From the NCBI GenBank assembly GCA_943368675.1, contig CALRLN020000237.1:1-8187 (forward strand): DNA of 8,187 nucleotides. The letters run 5' to 3'. The notes beneath the pieces were generated by a model. The model ran no database searches. It had not been told where the DNA came from and saw nothing but the letters and a program-made list of their open reading frames with translations. This document shows, piece by piece, positions 1 through 6,800 of this stretch. Source of the stretch: Emticicia sp943368675. Lineage in GTDB: Bacteria > Bacteroidota > Bacteroidia > Cytophagales > Spirosomataceae. The position numbers and the translations under genes are program-made. The first letter of the stretch is position 1, and every line of letters begins with the position of its first letter.

Positions 1-1
1 C

Positions 2-58
2 ATGAAAAAAATAGATGCTCTCCCGGTGGTCGTGATCGATTTTTTTCATTCGGGGAGC
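2..58 (+). promoter_or_regulatory. Two interleaved inverted repeats in the leader
   Basis: Positions 2-16 and 35-49 are inverted copies (14 of 15 positions match). Positions 17-25 (GCTCTCCCG) and 51-58 (CGGGGAGC) form a second GC-rich stem with one bulged T. The arms lie in the order a-b-a'-b', so as RNA the two hairpins would exclude each other or form a pseudoknot. This sits about 60 bp upstream of the two-domain gene's start. It could be a regulator of that gene or the terminator of an upstream one. The pairing is seen directly; the role is inferred. Confidence 0.3.
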
Positions 59-105
59 TATCACTGCTTATCGAGCCTTTATTGCTGCCATCATCAACAA
101 CAAAC

Positions 106-112
106 AAAGGAG
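106..112 (+). promoter_or_regulatory. Shine-Dalgarno site AAAGGAG
   Basis: AAAGGAG lies 8 bases before the ATG at 121 and decides the start of the two-domain gene over the in-frame TTG at 82. A match this strong is not seen in front of the other genes in the window. Confidence 0.65.
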
Positions 113-120
113 ATTTGCTG

Positions 121-495
121 ATGAAAAACACAACCAAAACCACTACCAAGAAACTGCCAACGCATGATGTATTTGTGGTCGATTATCGACAAGGACGGGC
201 AGAACCCAGAAAACATCGGATTAGTTCGGGTTGGGTCAATAAAGATAACCTGGGTGTAAACATCATCATCAATGGTACCATTTATGCTATCCGGAAAAGA
301 AAGCCTAATCCTGAATCTTCGACAAAAAATCTACCTACTCATGATGTATTTGTAGTCTGCTTTGGCAAAGACCAGGGAGAGCCGCAATGGCACCGGATTA
401 GTGCCGGATGGGAACAGGCAGATACGAATGATATTAATACCACCATCAATGGCATACAGTACATTGTCTCTCAAAAGAAAGCGTTTACCGCTTAA
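121..495 (+). CDS. Small protein made of two tandem copies of one domain
   Basis: The 124-residue product is two copies of a ~50-residue unit, at about residues 12-61 and 71-120, joined by a short PNPESSTKN-type linker. Both copies begin LPTHDVFVV and continue with a shared E-P, HRIS, G-W, D, N, I-N-G and Y. By hand I count 24 identities in 50 ungapped positions. The alternating hydrophobic pattern suggests a small beta-rich fold. No signal peptide, membrane segment or catalytic motif is visible. The pattern (THxxxVV, a central G-W, then a charged turn) recalls short plasmid-borne single-domain proteins of unknown function, but I cannot name a family. I chose ATG 121 for its good Shine-Dalgarno site; the frame also stays open upstream to the window edge. 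A terminator follows directly, so this ends its transcription unit. Function unknown. Confidence 0.8.
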   Translation: MKNTTKTTTKKLPTHDVFVVDYRQGRAEPRKHRISSGWVNKDNLGVNIIINGTIYAIRKRKPNPESSTKNLPTHDVFVVCFGKDQGEPQWHRISAGWEQADTNDINTTINGIQYIVSQKKAFTA

Positions 496-500
496 TCATC

Positions 501-542
501 AAGGCTAGGCAGATTAATTCTGCCTAGCCTTTCTTGTTTTTT
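501..542 (+). terminator. Rho-independent terminator
   Basis: A perfect 13-bp stem (501-513 with 519-531) around a 5-base loop is followed by a T-rich tract ending in six Ts. It begins six bases after the stop of the two-domain gene. There is no T-run on the minus-strand side, so it acts on plus-strand transcripts. Confidence 0.85.
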
Positions 543-654
543 GTAATATCCCCATCTCAATTATTTCTGATCAAATTAGGCATTACATCCCATAATCAAT
601 AAAAAAAGCTTCTTAGTAATGACTTTTATCCCGTACTCAATGATAGGAGTTATC

Positions 655-690
655 CAAATAAAAAATCGTAAGATAAAATCCTACGATTTT
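655..690 (-). terminator. Hairpin with T-tract, possible terminator
   Basis: Positions 662-674 pair with 678-690 (12 of 13, one A-C mismatch) around a three-base loop. Read on the minus strand the stem runs into six Ts, then ATTT. The stem is AT-rich and so weaker than the one at 501. It would stop leftward transcripts that pass the hairpin at 890-911. Confidence 0.4.
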
Positions 691-696
691 CTAACT

Positions 697-939
697 TTAT
701 AACTTTTGCTAGTCAATTCATGCCCTGAAATGACTTACATATATAAACATTCTAACGGTAGTTTTGTTTAATTTTTTGATATTTTTTAATACTCAAACTT
801 AAACAAATTATAGAGCATTTTACGATTGTATGAGTTATTAAAGGAATCAATGGCTAGTGCTTACTTTCATTATTTGATATTTAGCAAAAAATCCTGCCAA
901 TTGACAGGATTGTTCTGGATTTTTTAGCAAAAGTTATAA
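697..939. repeat. 15-bp perfect inverted repeat, arms 213 bp apart
   Basis: TTATAACTTTTGCTA at 697-711 has an exact reverse complement at 925-939. Allowing a four-base indel, similarity extends outward (682-691 against 941-950, one mismatch). Inward, GTCAATT at 712-718 is matched in reverse at 899-905. The arms enclose the hairpin at 890-911. No transposase is between them, and I see no flanking target duplication. Confidence 0.5.
885..911 (-). terminator. Probable terminator of the transfer cluster
   Basis: AATCCTG at 890-896 pairs with CAGGATT at 905-911. The inner bases also pair except for one C-A mismatch, giving a nearly continuous palindrome. On the minus strand the stem ends in a run of six Ts. 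It lies about 230 bp downstream of the last gene of the leftward cluster, farther than usual. It may also act weakly on plus-strand transcripts, because a T-run occurs at 920-925. Confidence 0.55.
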
Positions 940-1143
940 TGAAAATCTTAGATATATTTCTAGTTTTAAGCCATATACGAAATCTATTGAAAGTTAGATT
1001 TATCTTGTAAAATTATTTTGTTACAGGCGTTACTATATTCTATTATCTAGTAGTTAGAATGATGCCAAAGATACACAAATAACCAATAATTCGTTTGAGA
1101 GAACTTTTATTTAGCAGATTTTACCTCTTGTTGCCTGATTTTT

Positions 1144-1533
1144 TTAACCACCTTCCTTTTTTTCTATGAGTATGTGAGTGACCATACTTCCTTCATGATC
1201 TGCATACCGTTCATCAACCTCATGAATCATTTGCGGTAGTTGTTTGAGAAATGCCAGATACAAGCTGGTTAATCCATAACCGGAAAGGGTAATCAATTTT
1301 GAAGGCAATTCAAGAATAATCTTATTCTTTTCTTGTCCAATTTCTAATGTGTAATCCACAATATACGCATAAGGAAAAGCTCTCATATCCCCCTCTTTAA
1401 AAACCAGACAAAAGTTTCGCATGCTTCCTTCGCTTGGAAAGAAGGCAGATACATCGTCTTTTGGTTCTGAATCCGATTGTGCCGGATTATTCTCCTTCAT
1501 CTGGTCAAAGCGCAATTTATAGCCCTGGCTCAT
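1144..1533 (-). CDS. Small hypothetical protein overlapping the relaxase gene
   Basis: The 129-residue product has a polar N-terminus (to about residue 35), followed by a compact part starting MRNFCLVFKEGDMRAFPY. This continues through hydrophobic strands to an SGYGLTSLYLAFLKQL helix near residues 84-99 and a DERYADHEG segment. No signal peptide, membrane span or catalytic motif is seen. The start ATG lies inside the 3' end of the relaxase gene (17-base overlap, different frame) with no clear ribosome site, so translation is probably coupled to the relaxase. That argues for a job connected with the relaxase, for example an accessory factor made in fixed ratio to it, but this is inference. It is the last gene of the leftward cluster. 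I do not recognise a family. Confidence 0.75.
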   Translation of the reverse strand: MSQGYKLRFDQMKENNPAQSDSEPKDDVSAFFPSEGSMRNFCLVFKEGDMRAFPYAYIVDYTLEIGQEKNKIILELPSKLITLSGYGLTSLYLAFLKQLPQMIHEVDERYADHEGSMVTHILIEKKEGG

Positions 1534-4267
1534 AGTTTAAATTTTTATCCGGTGATTGTTTCTTCGTTTCTTTGATAGGATTTCTTGAAACTGTCTTTGG
1601 CATTTCTTTGTTGAGTTTGTCCCGTACTTGCTGATGTATGAGGGCTGTATCAGCTTTACCGCTTACCAATTCTATTGCTGACTGGCGGTCTCCCAACTTT
1701 GCCGCATGTTCCATTAATTCCCTTTTTTTGTCTGTATAAATTCTTACCCCTTCCTTACCCCGTGAAACGGACACATAAAATTGTTTAGAACTGGTGGCAG
1801 GAAAAGTAGCGGCTGGTTGCGCAATCAATACCTGATCCACATCTTTTCCCTGTGAAGCATGGGACGTAATGCAATAGGCATGGGATAGATGTCCGAAGTC
1901 TTTGTTTACTTCATATTCTGCTTTGCTAATAATATTCTGTAACTGAATTTTGCCTGAATTACTGACTTTCATCACTTCAAACATTTGCCCGTTGAGCAGG
2001 TCTTTCTTTTGCAAATCGAACCCGTTCCTGGTCACACGCACAATATCTTTCCGTGATATAGGAATGATGCTCTTTTCGTACAATTCATAGTCCTTGCTTC
2101 TCTGGCTTGGCAAATCATGGATTTCATTGGCTTCATTCTGAATACGAACACCTTTTTCTGTGCTTTCAATAATTGTCCACTGACTCCCTCTTTTGATATT
2201 CGGCAGGTTCTGATTAAACTGTATGACCTGACCTGCCTGCAAATTGCGCCAGTCGGCTTTTTGTGCTTCGGTCAGGTTCAGGTTTCGCAGACGTGACACT
2301 TTCAGTTCCTTTTTACCCAGCATCCCTGATGATTTCATTTTATCTCGGAGAGCTTCGGTCACTTCATCGCTTTGCTGGCGGGTTGGTGAAATGACCAATG
2401 CACTCTTTTTGTTTTTGATGGTGTCTAGATAATCATTGACGAGTGCTTCATAAGGTTTCTTAGGATCTATTTCCCTGATGGCTCCCATGTCATCCAATTT
2501 TTCAAAAGCACTTGCTACATCTCCCACCGATAAATCTTCTACTGCTTGTTTATAGGTTTCATTGCGTTGTCGATAGACCTTGCTGATTTCTGCCGTCTTA
2601 ATACCGCCTACCGTATTGAGAATCCGTTGCGCATCTCCTCGGTCAACGCTCGAATGCTGACGAGTATCTCCTACCAATATCAATCTTGCATTCTGGTTAT
2701 TTGCCAATTCCAAAATGGATGTCATGTGTTGTGTGCCTAACATTCCGGCTTCTTCTACAATTAAAACCTGACCTAACAAATTTTCCTGCATTTTCTTATC
2801 AGCCATTAATTTGGCAACTGTATCTGCCTGCTGAAATCCTGACTCCCGGAGCATTCCTCTGGACGCATCGCTTGAGGGGGCGACTAGGATAACGGTCTTA
2901 CCTGCTTGTTCAATTAAAGGAACGAGTTCCTGTAAGGTGGTTGTTTTTCCTGTTCCGGCTTTGCCTGTGACAATGGAAACCCGGTTAGTAGTACTTAAGA
3001 CGTGTTCGATGGCAGCCTTTTGCTGGCCTGTTGATTTAAGTTCCGGCAATTGACTATATAAGGGTCGTAATTTGCCTTGCCCCTGCCGAGCCAGTCTGAC
3101 CATTCTTTGTTCTTCTGCCAGCACTTCCTTAGTAGTGGTCATCAATTTGCCTTTTTCTTCCACATGGATCAGCCGGGAATCCTGCTCAAAGTTTTCAGTA
3201 ATCTTATCCAATGAAACGTCTGCATGGCCTATGCTATAGCGATAGGCAGATGCCAGAAGCCTTCTGTCATGCAAGACTGAGGCCCTTTCAAAACCATGTT
3301 GCAAGGCATAGTCCACACATTGATCCGGGGTCAGGACGCGCTCGTTTTTTTGCTTGCCAAAGCGTACAACCGGGTTTTCAGACTTGCCTTCTTTTTCGGT
3401 GTGTTCATTTATTTGCCTGCGCCATTCGGTTTTCAACTCTTCCATCGAATGACCTTTTTGTTTTTTGCTCCGGGTTCTGGCTCCTAATTCGTCTAACTCT
3501 TTAGCGTCGGTAATGCCTTTTTCTTTGGCCATACGACCGATTTCATCGGTACGTTTGGAGAACAAACCGATGATATGTTTGGGTACACCTTTGACCTCAA
3601 AAGAAGTTTTATTCGCCTGAACCTGATAGCCCAGTTGTATCAATTCATCGGATAAGCGTTTATGAAAACAGGCCTGATAATAGGGCATGTCTCTTTTGAT
3701 GTCTCTGAACTGGCATGCCTTAATCCGCTTCTCGGGTTCATCCCAGGTCGCATTAAAGACAAAGCAATGAGCATGCAGGTGAGGGTCGGGCATTGACCCA
3801 TCGACAGGTCTAGCTGTCTGATGGGTAAAATCGACCCATAAAAGCTCACCTGTGGGTCTTTCTTCATCCCGGCCTTTAGTACGCACACGGGTCTTACTAT
3901 CCCGCTCTATGTCCTGCATGGTCGCTCTGACGCTCTTTTCAAAAGCTGTCAGGATATGGTCGTCTTTGGAAAGGACATGTAGGATTGAGACGGACTTCGG
4001 ACAATGAAAGTTAATGTCATAGCCCACTGTCCGGTCGTCTTTGGTTCGGGGGGTTAAGGTCTTTCCGGTCGCTGGGTTGATGTTATCGCACAGGTCAAAG
4101 AACAGGTCTTTGGTGACCTGTCCGTTGATGCCTATACGTTCAGCCAGAAGACCATGAACTTTCCCTTGCAACTCCTGATCGTTCACATAGTAATCAGACC
4201 GGGAGAGTTCATCTTTGAAATACGCTTTGGCATGTGCGGCAGAACTGCTTTGTATCATCCGTATCAT
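1517..4267 (-). CDS. mobF: MOBF relaxase-helicase (TrwC/TraI-like)
   Basis: This 916-residue conjugative relaxase would nick the transfer origin, stay linked to the 5' end and unwind the strand. The N-terminal TrwC-type relaxase domain spans about residues 1-300. Candidate catalytic tyrosines are Y16, Y26 and Y27. GYDINF with D84 leads into PKSVS (90-94). The metal-binding histidines are H149 (FTHQTAR) and H165 and H167 (DPHLHAH). The C-terminal helicase is RecD-like (superfamily 1): Walker A GKAGTGKT at 435-442, Walker B-like VEEAG at 504-508, GDTRQH at 533-538, then late motifs TSHASQGKD (801-809) and YVSVSRGKEG (831-840). In Walker B, Glu replaces the usual Asp. Length is close to R388 TrwC (966) and far below F TraI (1756). 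ATG 4267 is used; M4 is an alternative, and no Shine-Dalgarno site is evident. Hand-sampled GC (about 43-45%) is higher than in the coupling protein gene. Confidence 0.96.
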   Translation of the reverse strand: MIRMIQSSSAAHAKAYFKDELSRSDYYVNDQELQGKVHGLLAERIGINGQVTKDLFFDLCDNINPATGKTLTPRTKDDRTVGYDINFHCPKSVSILHVLSKDDHILTAFEKSVRATMQDIERDSKTRVRTKGRDEERPTGELLWVDFTHQTARPVDGSMPDPHLHAHCFVFNATWDEPEKRIKACQFRDIKRDMPYYQACFHKRLSDELIQLGYQVQANKTSFEVKGVPKHIIGLFSKRTDEIGRMAKEKGITDAKELDELGARTRSKKQKGHSMEELKTEWRRQINEHTEKEGKSENPVVRFGKQKNERVLTPDQCVDYALQHGFERASVLHDRRLLASAYRYSIGHADVSLDKITENFEQDSRLIHVEEKGKLMTTTKEVLAEEQRMVRLARQGQGKLRPLYSQLPELKSTGQQKAAIEHVLSTTNRVSIVTGKAGTGKTTTLQELVPLIEQAGKTVILVAPSSDASRGMLRESGFQQADTVAKLMADKKMQENLLGQVLIVEEAGMLGTQHMTSILELANNQNARLILVGDTRQHSSVDRGDAQRILNTVGGIKTAEISKVYRQRNETYKQAVEDLSVGDVASAFEKLDDMGAIREIDPKKPYEALVNDYLDTIKNKKSALVISPTRQQSDEVTEALRDKMKSSGMLGKKELKVSRLRNLNLTEAQKADWRNLQAGQVIQFNQNLPNIKRGSQWTIIESTEKGVRIQNEANEIHDLPSQRSKDYELYEKSIIPISRKDIVRVTRNGFDLQKKDLLNGQMFEVMKVSNSGKIQLQNIISKAEYEVNKDFGHLSHAYCITSHASQGKDVDQVLIAQPAATFPATSSKQFYVSVSRGKEGVRIYTDKKRELMEHAAKLGDRQSAIELVSGKADTALIHQQVRDKLNKEMPKTVSRNPIKETKKQSPDKNLNYEPGL

Positions 4268-4438
4268 AAGCCATCGGATTTATACACCACTACTAGAGCT
4301 ATTTTGATAATTCTCTTACTTGTTAAACACGGTATAAGCTAATCGCTTGGTAAATGCGGCTGGGGGCTGTCCTATGAAATCGGCTATCGGTATAAGTCGG
4401 AAAGTATCAGACATCTTCCCTAAGGACAGCTTAGGTTC
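4268..4438. other. Intergenic gap before the relaxase, candidate transfer origin
   Basis: This 171-bp gap is the only sizeable one inside the transfer cluster. CGGTATAAG occurs twice in the same direction, at 4330-4338 and 4388-4396. GCTGTCCT at 4366-4373 is inverted at 4423-4430. A small hairpin, CCTAAG-GACAG-CTTAGG, lies at 4419-4435, just past the stop of the membrane protein gene, but has no T-tract. Repeats next to a relaxase gene are typical of a transfer origin. I cannot place a nick site with confidence; TGTCCTATG at 4368-4376 only loosely resembles the R388 nick region. The relaxase promoter may also lie here. Confidence 0.35.
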
Positions 4439-5278
4439 TTAATTCACCTCTAATTCGTCGTCTTCATCGAACATTTCTGCTACCTTCCGACGGGTGTCTG
4501 GGTCAGCAGGTTTCCTTCCATAATATCTTACCCCATTGGCATCTTGAGAATCTTTATCACCAATAAAGGCATTTGCCTTTTCTTTAGAAAATAGCATTTC
4601 GTCTATAGTATCCATGATAAATTGGTCACCTTGAAAATAAGATATTCGGTAACTCATCCAGTATCCGACACTACTTAAAAGTATTAAATATCCAACTGTT
4701 TGTTGTAACATAATTAGACCCAAACCGATGAGGAAAAAGAAAAAGGGCTCAAGAATTGTTTCAATATCTCTTAGATCAAATGGTTTGCCATTCCATTTGA
4801 AACTTTCAAAAATGGGATGAATTTTCCCAGGGTCAACACTGCTTCGGCCTAAGTCAAATACAGATGGCAAACGTTTAATTTCTTTTCTGCGCTGTAAACA
4901 TTGATAACCAAAAGCTATTAAGAATAAATACCAAGTCCCATTGTGCAAAAGAAAACTACCCCAATCAAATTCGTTAAATCTTCCAACGCCTTGTTGCATC
5001 ATAATATCGTGAACTTCTGAAAATGAAGCCGTACTCATTCTTCCTACCGCAGTGAAGTAATCAATTTCATAACGATAACCGTATGGAATATAAGCCAAGA
5101 CAATGAACATCAGTCCGGCATTGCCAAAAGAGAAAAATCGTTCTCCCATATCTTTACGAATAAAGACATCTAACAGGGTACGTGGGAAAGAAAGAACACG
5201 AAGTGCGGCTCCTAAGGCAACAGCTTCAATAGCTTGCGTACTTTTATACACATAGCGGAAGTACATGTTTTTTTTCAT
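4439..5278 (-). CDS. Multispanning membrane protein, possible anchor of the coupling ATPase
   Basis: The 279-residue product has a basic N-terminus and hydrophobic segments at about residues 51-68, 110-127 and a long one at 176-210 that probably crosses twice. The last ~65 residues are soluble and end in an acidic tail (DEDDELEV). The loop at 131-175 carries DLGRSSVDPG. No enzyme motif is seen. The gene begins 17 bp after the stop of the coupling ATPase and is followed by the relaxase. Because that ATPase lacks its own membrane domain, this protein is a natural candidate for its anchor in the inner membrane. I infer that from context only; an unrelated channel component is the main alternative. 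ATG 5278 is preferred to an in-frame TTG two codons upstream. Family not recognised. Confidence 0.85.
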   Translation of the reverse strand: MKKNMYFRYVYKSTQAIEAVALGAALRVLSFPRTLLDVFIRKDMGERFFSFGNAGLMFIVLAYIPYGYRYEIDYFTAVGRMSTASFSEVHDIMMQQGVGRFNEFDWGSFLLHNGTWYLFLIAFGYQCLQRRKEIKRLPSVFDLGRSSVDPGKIHPIFESFKWNGKPFDLRDIETILEPFFFFLIGLGLIMLQQTVGYLILLSSVGYWMSYRISYFQGDQFIMDTIDEMLFSKEKANAFIGDKDSQDANGVRYYGRKPADPDTRRKVAEMFDEDDELEVN

Positions 5279-5295
5279 AGACAACAGTGGTTTGA

Positions 5296-6792
5296 TTATG
5301 GTTGATAATTCTGTTTAAATGGATATTTGACATGATTGTTTCCTTTATAGATAGCATCTCCCTGTCGATGGAGATATGCTTCTACACGATAATCATTCAA
5401 AGCTCCTCCTGTTTTAAGTTTTATAAATTGTTCGGGACGAACGATTCTCTCTAATTTTAAGGATGAGCCTGTTGTATGAGAAAATTCCTTGGAAACAGTA
5501 TGGCTGGAAGTCTGATCTACAAAATAGGTATCGCCAATTAGCTCAGAAGCATATTTATTAGTTTCTATGTCAGCATTAGCATGAAAAATCTTTGTGCCTA
5601 AAGTTCCTAGAAAGCTCTTGACCCGATATTCAGCTTTTTGCCCTCCCATACTGGCATAATAGTTTGGTAGGTTTTGCGAGATATACACTGTTGAAATTCG
5701 ACTACTACGAGCCGTTGCCTGATAATCTGCATCATGTTCATGTAAGAAATTCTGTGCTTCATCAGCCCATAAAAATAAAGGACGATTATTTTGTGTGATT
5801 GAGCGTTTTTCCATCGATCTTTGCCAGATGTATTTAAAAAGTATCTGACAATCCCTGCCAACCTTCTGATATATCTTAACAGGCAGGTTCAACAGAATAA
5901 TTTTACCTTGTAAGCAATCTTCCGGTTTTATATTAGAATCAAATCGACAGAATAAGGAATAGATAGGTTCTCTTAAAAGACGGAATAGAAAGCCTGAAAA
6001 TGTGAAGTCAATAATAGAGCGGGTCTTTTCACTAAGATTGATAAAGTTATCAAAGAAGAATTGATCTAAAAACTTTAATAATCTTGCTTCGGGAACGGCA
6101 TCTAATAATTCTTGTTCAAAATTCAAATCGTTGTCTATTGCAGTTCTTTTTTGTTCAGTTAGAGAAGAATACCATTTATCGATCATGGTATTAACATTAT
6201 TTTTTGCCAACTGGAATGCCTGCTGAAAGGCTTTGCCTTCTTTCTGTACGGTTTCTAAATTTTCATCAGCTTTTGGGATTGTCTGTACAATATCATATAA
6301 TGCTTGTATTGATAATTTTTTGTATGCTAATAGACAAAGGTCAATGACATTAAACAAGAGCATATCTAATGCAGTCTCCCAGAATGGATCATCGCCTTTA
6401 CCTTTCTTTTCTTCCCCAGCGTTAATGACTGTTTTTAATACCTCGACAATATTTTCTGTGATTGATTTTCCTGATTGTTCTGCTTCATACTGAAGAAAAT
6501 TGAAATGGTAATTGCCACCGGGTTCAAGAATGATAAGGTCATTCTCTCGACCTGTTAATTGACAGTAATCTTGCCATACTTCTTTTTCGTCAGGCTTCAC
6601 TGTCAGAACTAATCCACCAAATCCCGCTTTGAGGTATTTAAGTGCAATGGTTCGAGCCGAACCAGATGATTTTCCAGATCCTATCCCACCAAAAATCTGC
6701 ACACCTTCAACTGCGTGACGAATACTCCAATGATTTTTTGAAGTTTCGGAAGAAAACTCAATTAGGGATTTATCTAAGTCAAAAAGGTCCAT
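5296..6792 (-). CDS. VirD4/TraD-type coupling ATPase lacking a membrane anchor
   Basis: The 498-residue ATPase belongs to the VirD4/TraG/TraD coupling family, which hands relaxase-bound DNA to a type IV secretion channel. Walker A is GGIGSGKSS at 35-43, followed by the conserved GLVLTVKPDEK stretch (60-70). An all-alpha insertion runs from about 105 to 290. Walker B is LFLWADEAQNF at 339-349 with D344 and E345, followed by ARSSR (361-365) and the ISQN motif (Q373). ASELIGD (415-421) matches the late conserved block of the family. Typical members carry an N-terminal membrane domain before the P-loop; here the P-loop starts only 34 residues in, with no hydrophobic segment before it, so the protein appears soluble. 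The next gene encodes a membrane protein. It starts at ATG 6792, with no evident Shine-Dalgarno site, and heads the transfer cluster after a terminator. GC is low (about 30-35% in sampled lines). Confidence 0.93.
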   Translation of the reverse strand: MDLFDLDKSLIEFSSETSKNHWSIRHAVEGVQIFGGIGSGKSSGSARTIALKYLKAGFGGLVLTVKPDEKEVWQDYCQLTGRENDLIILEPGGNYHFNFLQYEAEQSGKSITENIVEVLKTVINAGEEKKGKGDDPFWETALDMLLFNVIDLCLLAYKKLSIQALYDIVQTIPKADENLETVQKEGKAFQQAFQLAKNNVNTMIDKWYSSLTEQKRTAIDNDLNFEQELLDAVPEARLLKFLDQFFFDNFINLSEKTRSIIDFTFSGFLFRLLREPIYSLFCRFDSNIKPEDCLQGKIILLNLPVKIYQKVGRDCQILFKYIWQRSMEKRSITQNNRPLFLWADEAQNFLHEHDADYQATARSSRISTVYISQNLPNYYASMGGQKAEYRVKSFLGTLGTKIFHANADIETNKYASELIGDTYFVDQTSSHTVSKEFSHTTGSSLKLERIVRPEQFIKLKTGGALNDYRVEAYLHRQGDAIYKGNNHVKYPFKQNYQP

Positions 6793-6800
6793 CTTATTTG

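Larger units (their letters stand above)
2..121 (+). other. Short open frame, leader peptide or tail of an upstream gene
   Basis: An ATG at 2 opens 39 codons (starting MKKIDALPVVVIDFF) that end in a TGA at 119-121. The final A of that stop is the first base of the ATG of the next gene, a TGATG stop-start overlap typical of translational coupling. The window begins only one base earlier, so this may be the 3' end of a longer upstream gene instead of a complete small ORF. The second half is rich in Cys, His and Gln and does not look like a folded domain. Frame 1 is also open from position 1 to 495, so openness alone is weak evidence. I do not recognise the product. Confidence 0.2.
543..1143. 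other. 600-bp AT-rich gene-free region between convergent genes
   Basis: No convincing coding frame is present on either strand. The region holds several dyads: a hairpin at 662-690, a hairpin at 890-911, a 15-bp perfect inverted repeat at 697-711 and 925-939, and a dyad at 786-795 with 831-841 (one-base bulge). TTTAGCA occurs three times, at 880, 923 and 1110, and GTTAC occurs twice around 1020-1034. Two convergent genes need only a pair of terminators here, so the length suggests something else: an origin, a transfer origin, a small RNA, or decayed sequence. No initiator gene is in view to support a replication origin. Confidence 0.5.

Noticed and set aside
82..120. In-frame TTG start at 82 for the two-domain gene
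   Set aside because: ATG 121 has AAAGGAG at the right distance, while the TTG has none and the added residues look unlike the domain.
759..766. TAGTTTTG as a Bacteroidota -7 promoter box
   Set aside because: It fits TAnnTTTG, but no matching upstream box is found and there is no gene downstream for it.
682..950. Insertion sequence or transposon-derived mini-element
   Set aside because: Inverted arms are present but no flanking duplication, transposase or second copy can be seen, so it is kept only as a repeat.
3211..3504. 97-codon plus-strand frame and other plus-strand frames inside 2244-4342
   Set aside because: They lie opposite the relaxase gene, whose conserved motifs prove the minus-strand reading; they have no ribosome sites or recognisable products.
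4374..4442. 22-codon plus-strand frame in the gap before the relaxase, with a G-run upstream
   Set aside because: Too short, ends against the opposite gene and has no support beyond the open frame.
5276..5284. TTG start at 5284 for the membrane protein
   Set aside because: An ATG two codons later is a normal start and nothing supports the rare codon.
5607..6493. Alternative frames of 84 and 86 codons within the coupling protein gene
   Set aside because: Shadows of a gene with clear Walker A and B motifs.
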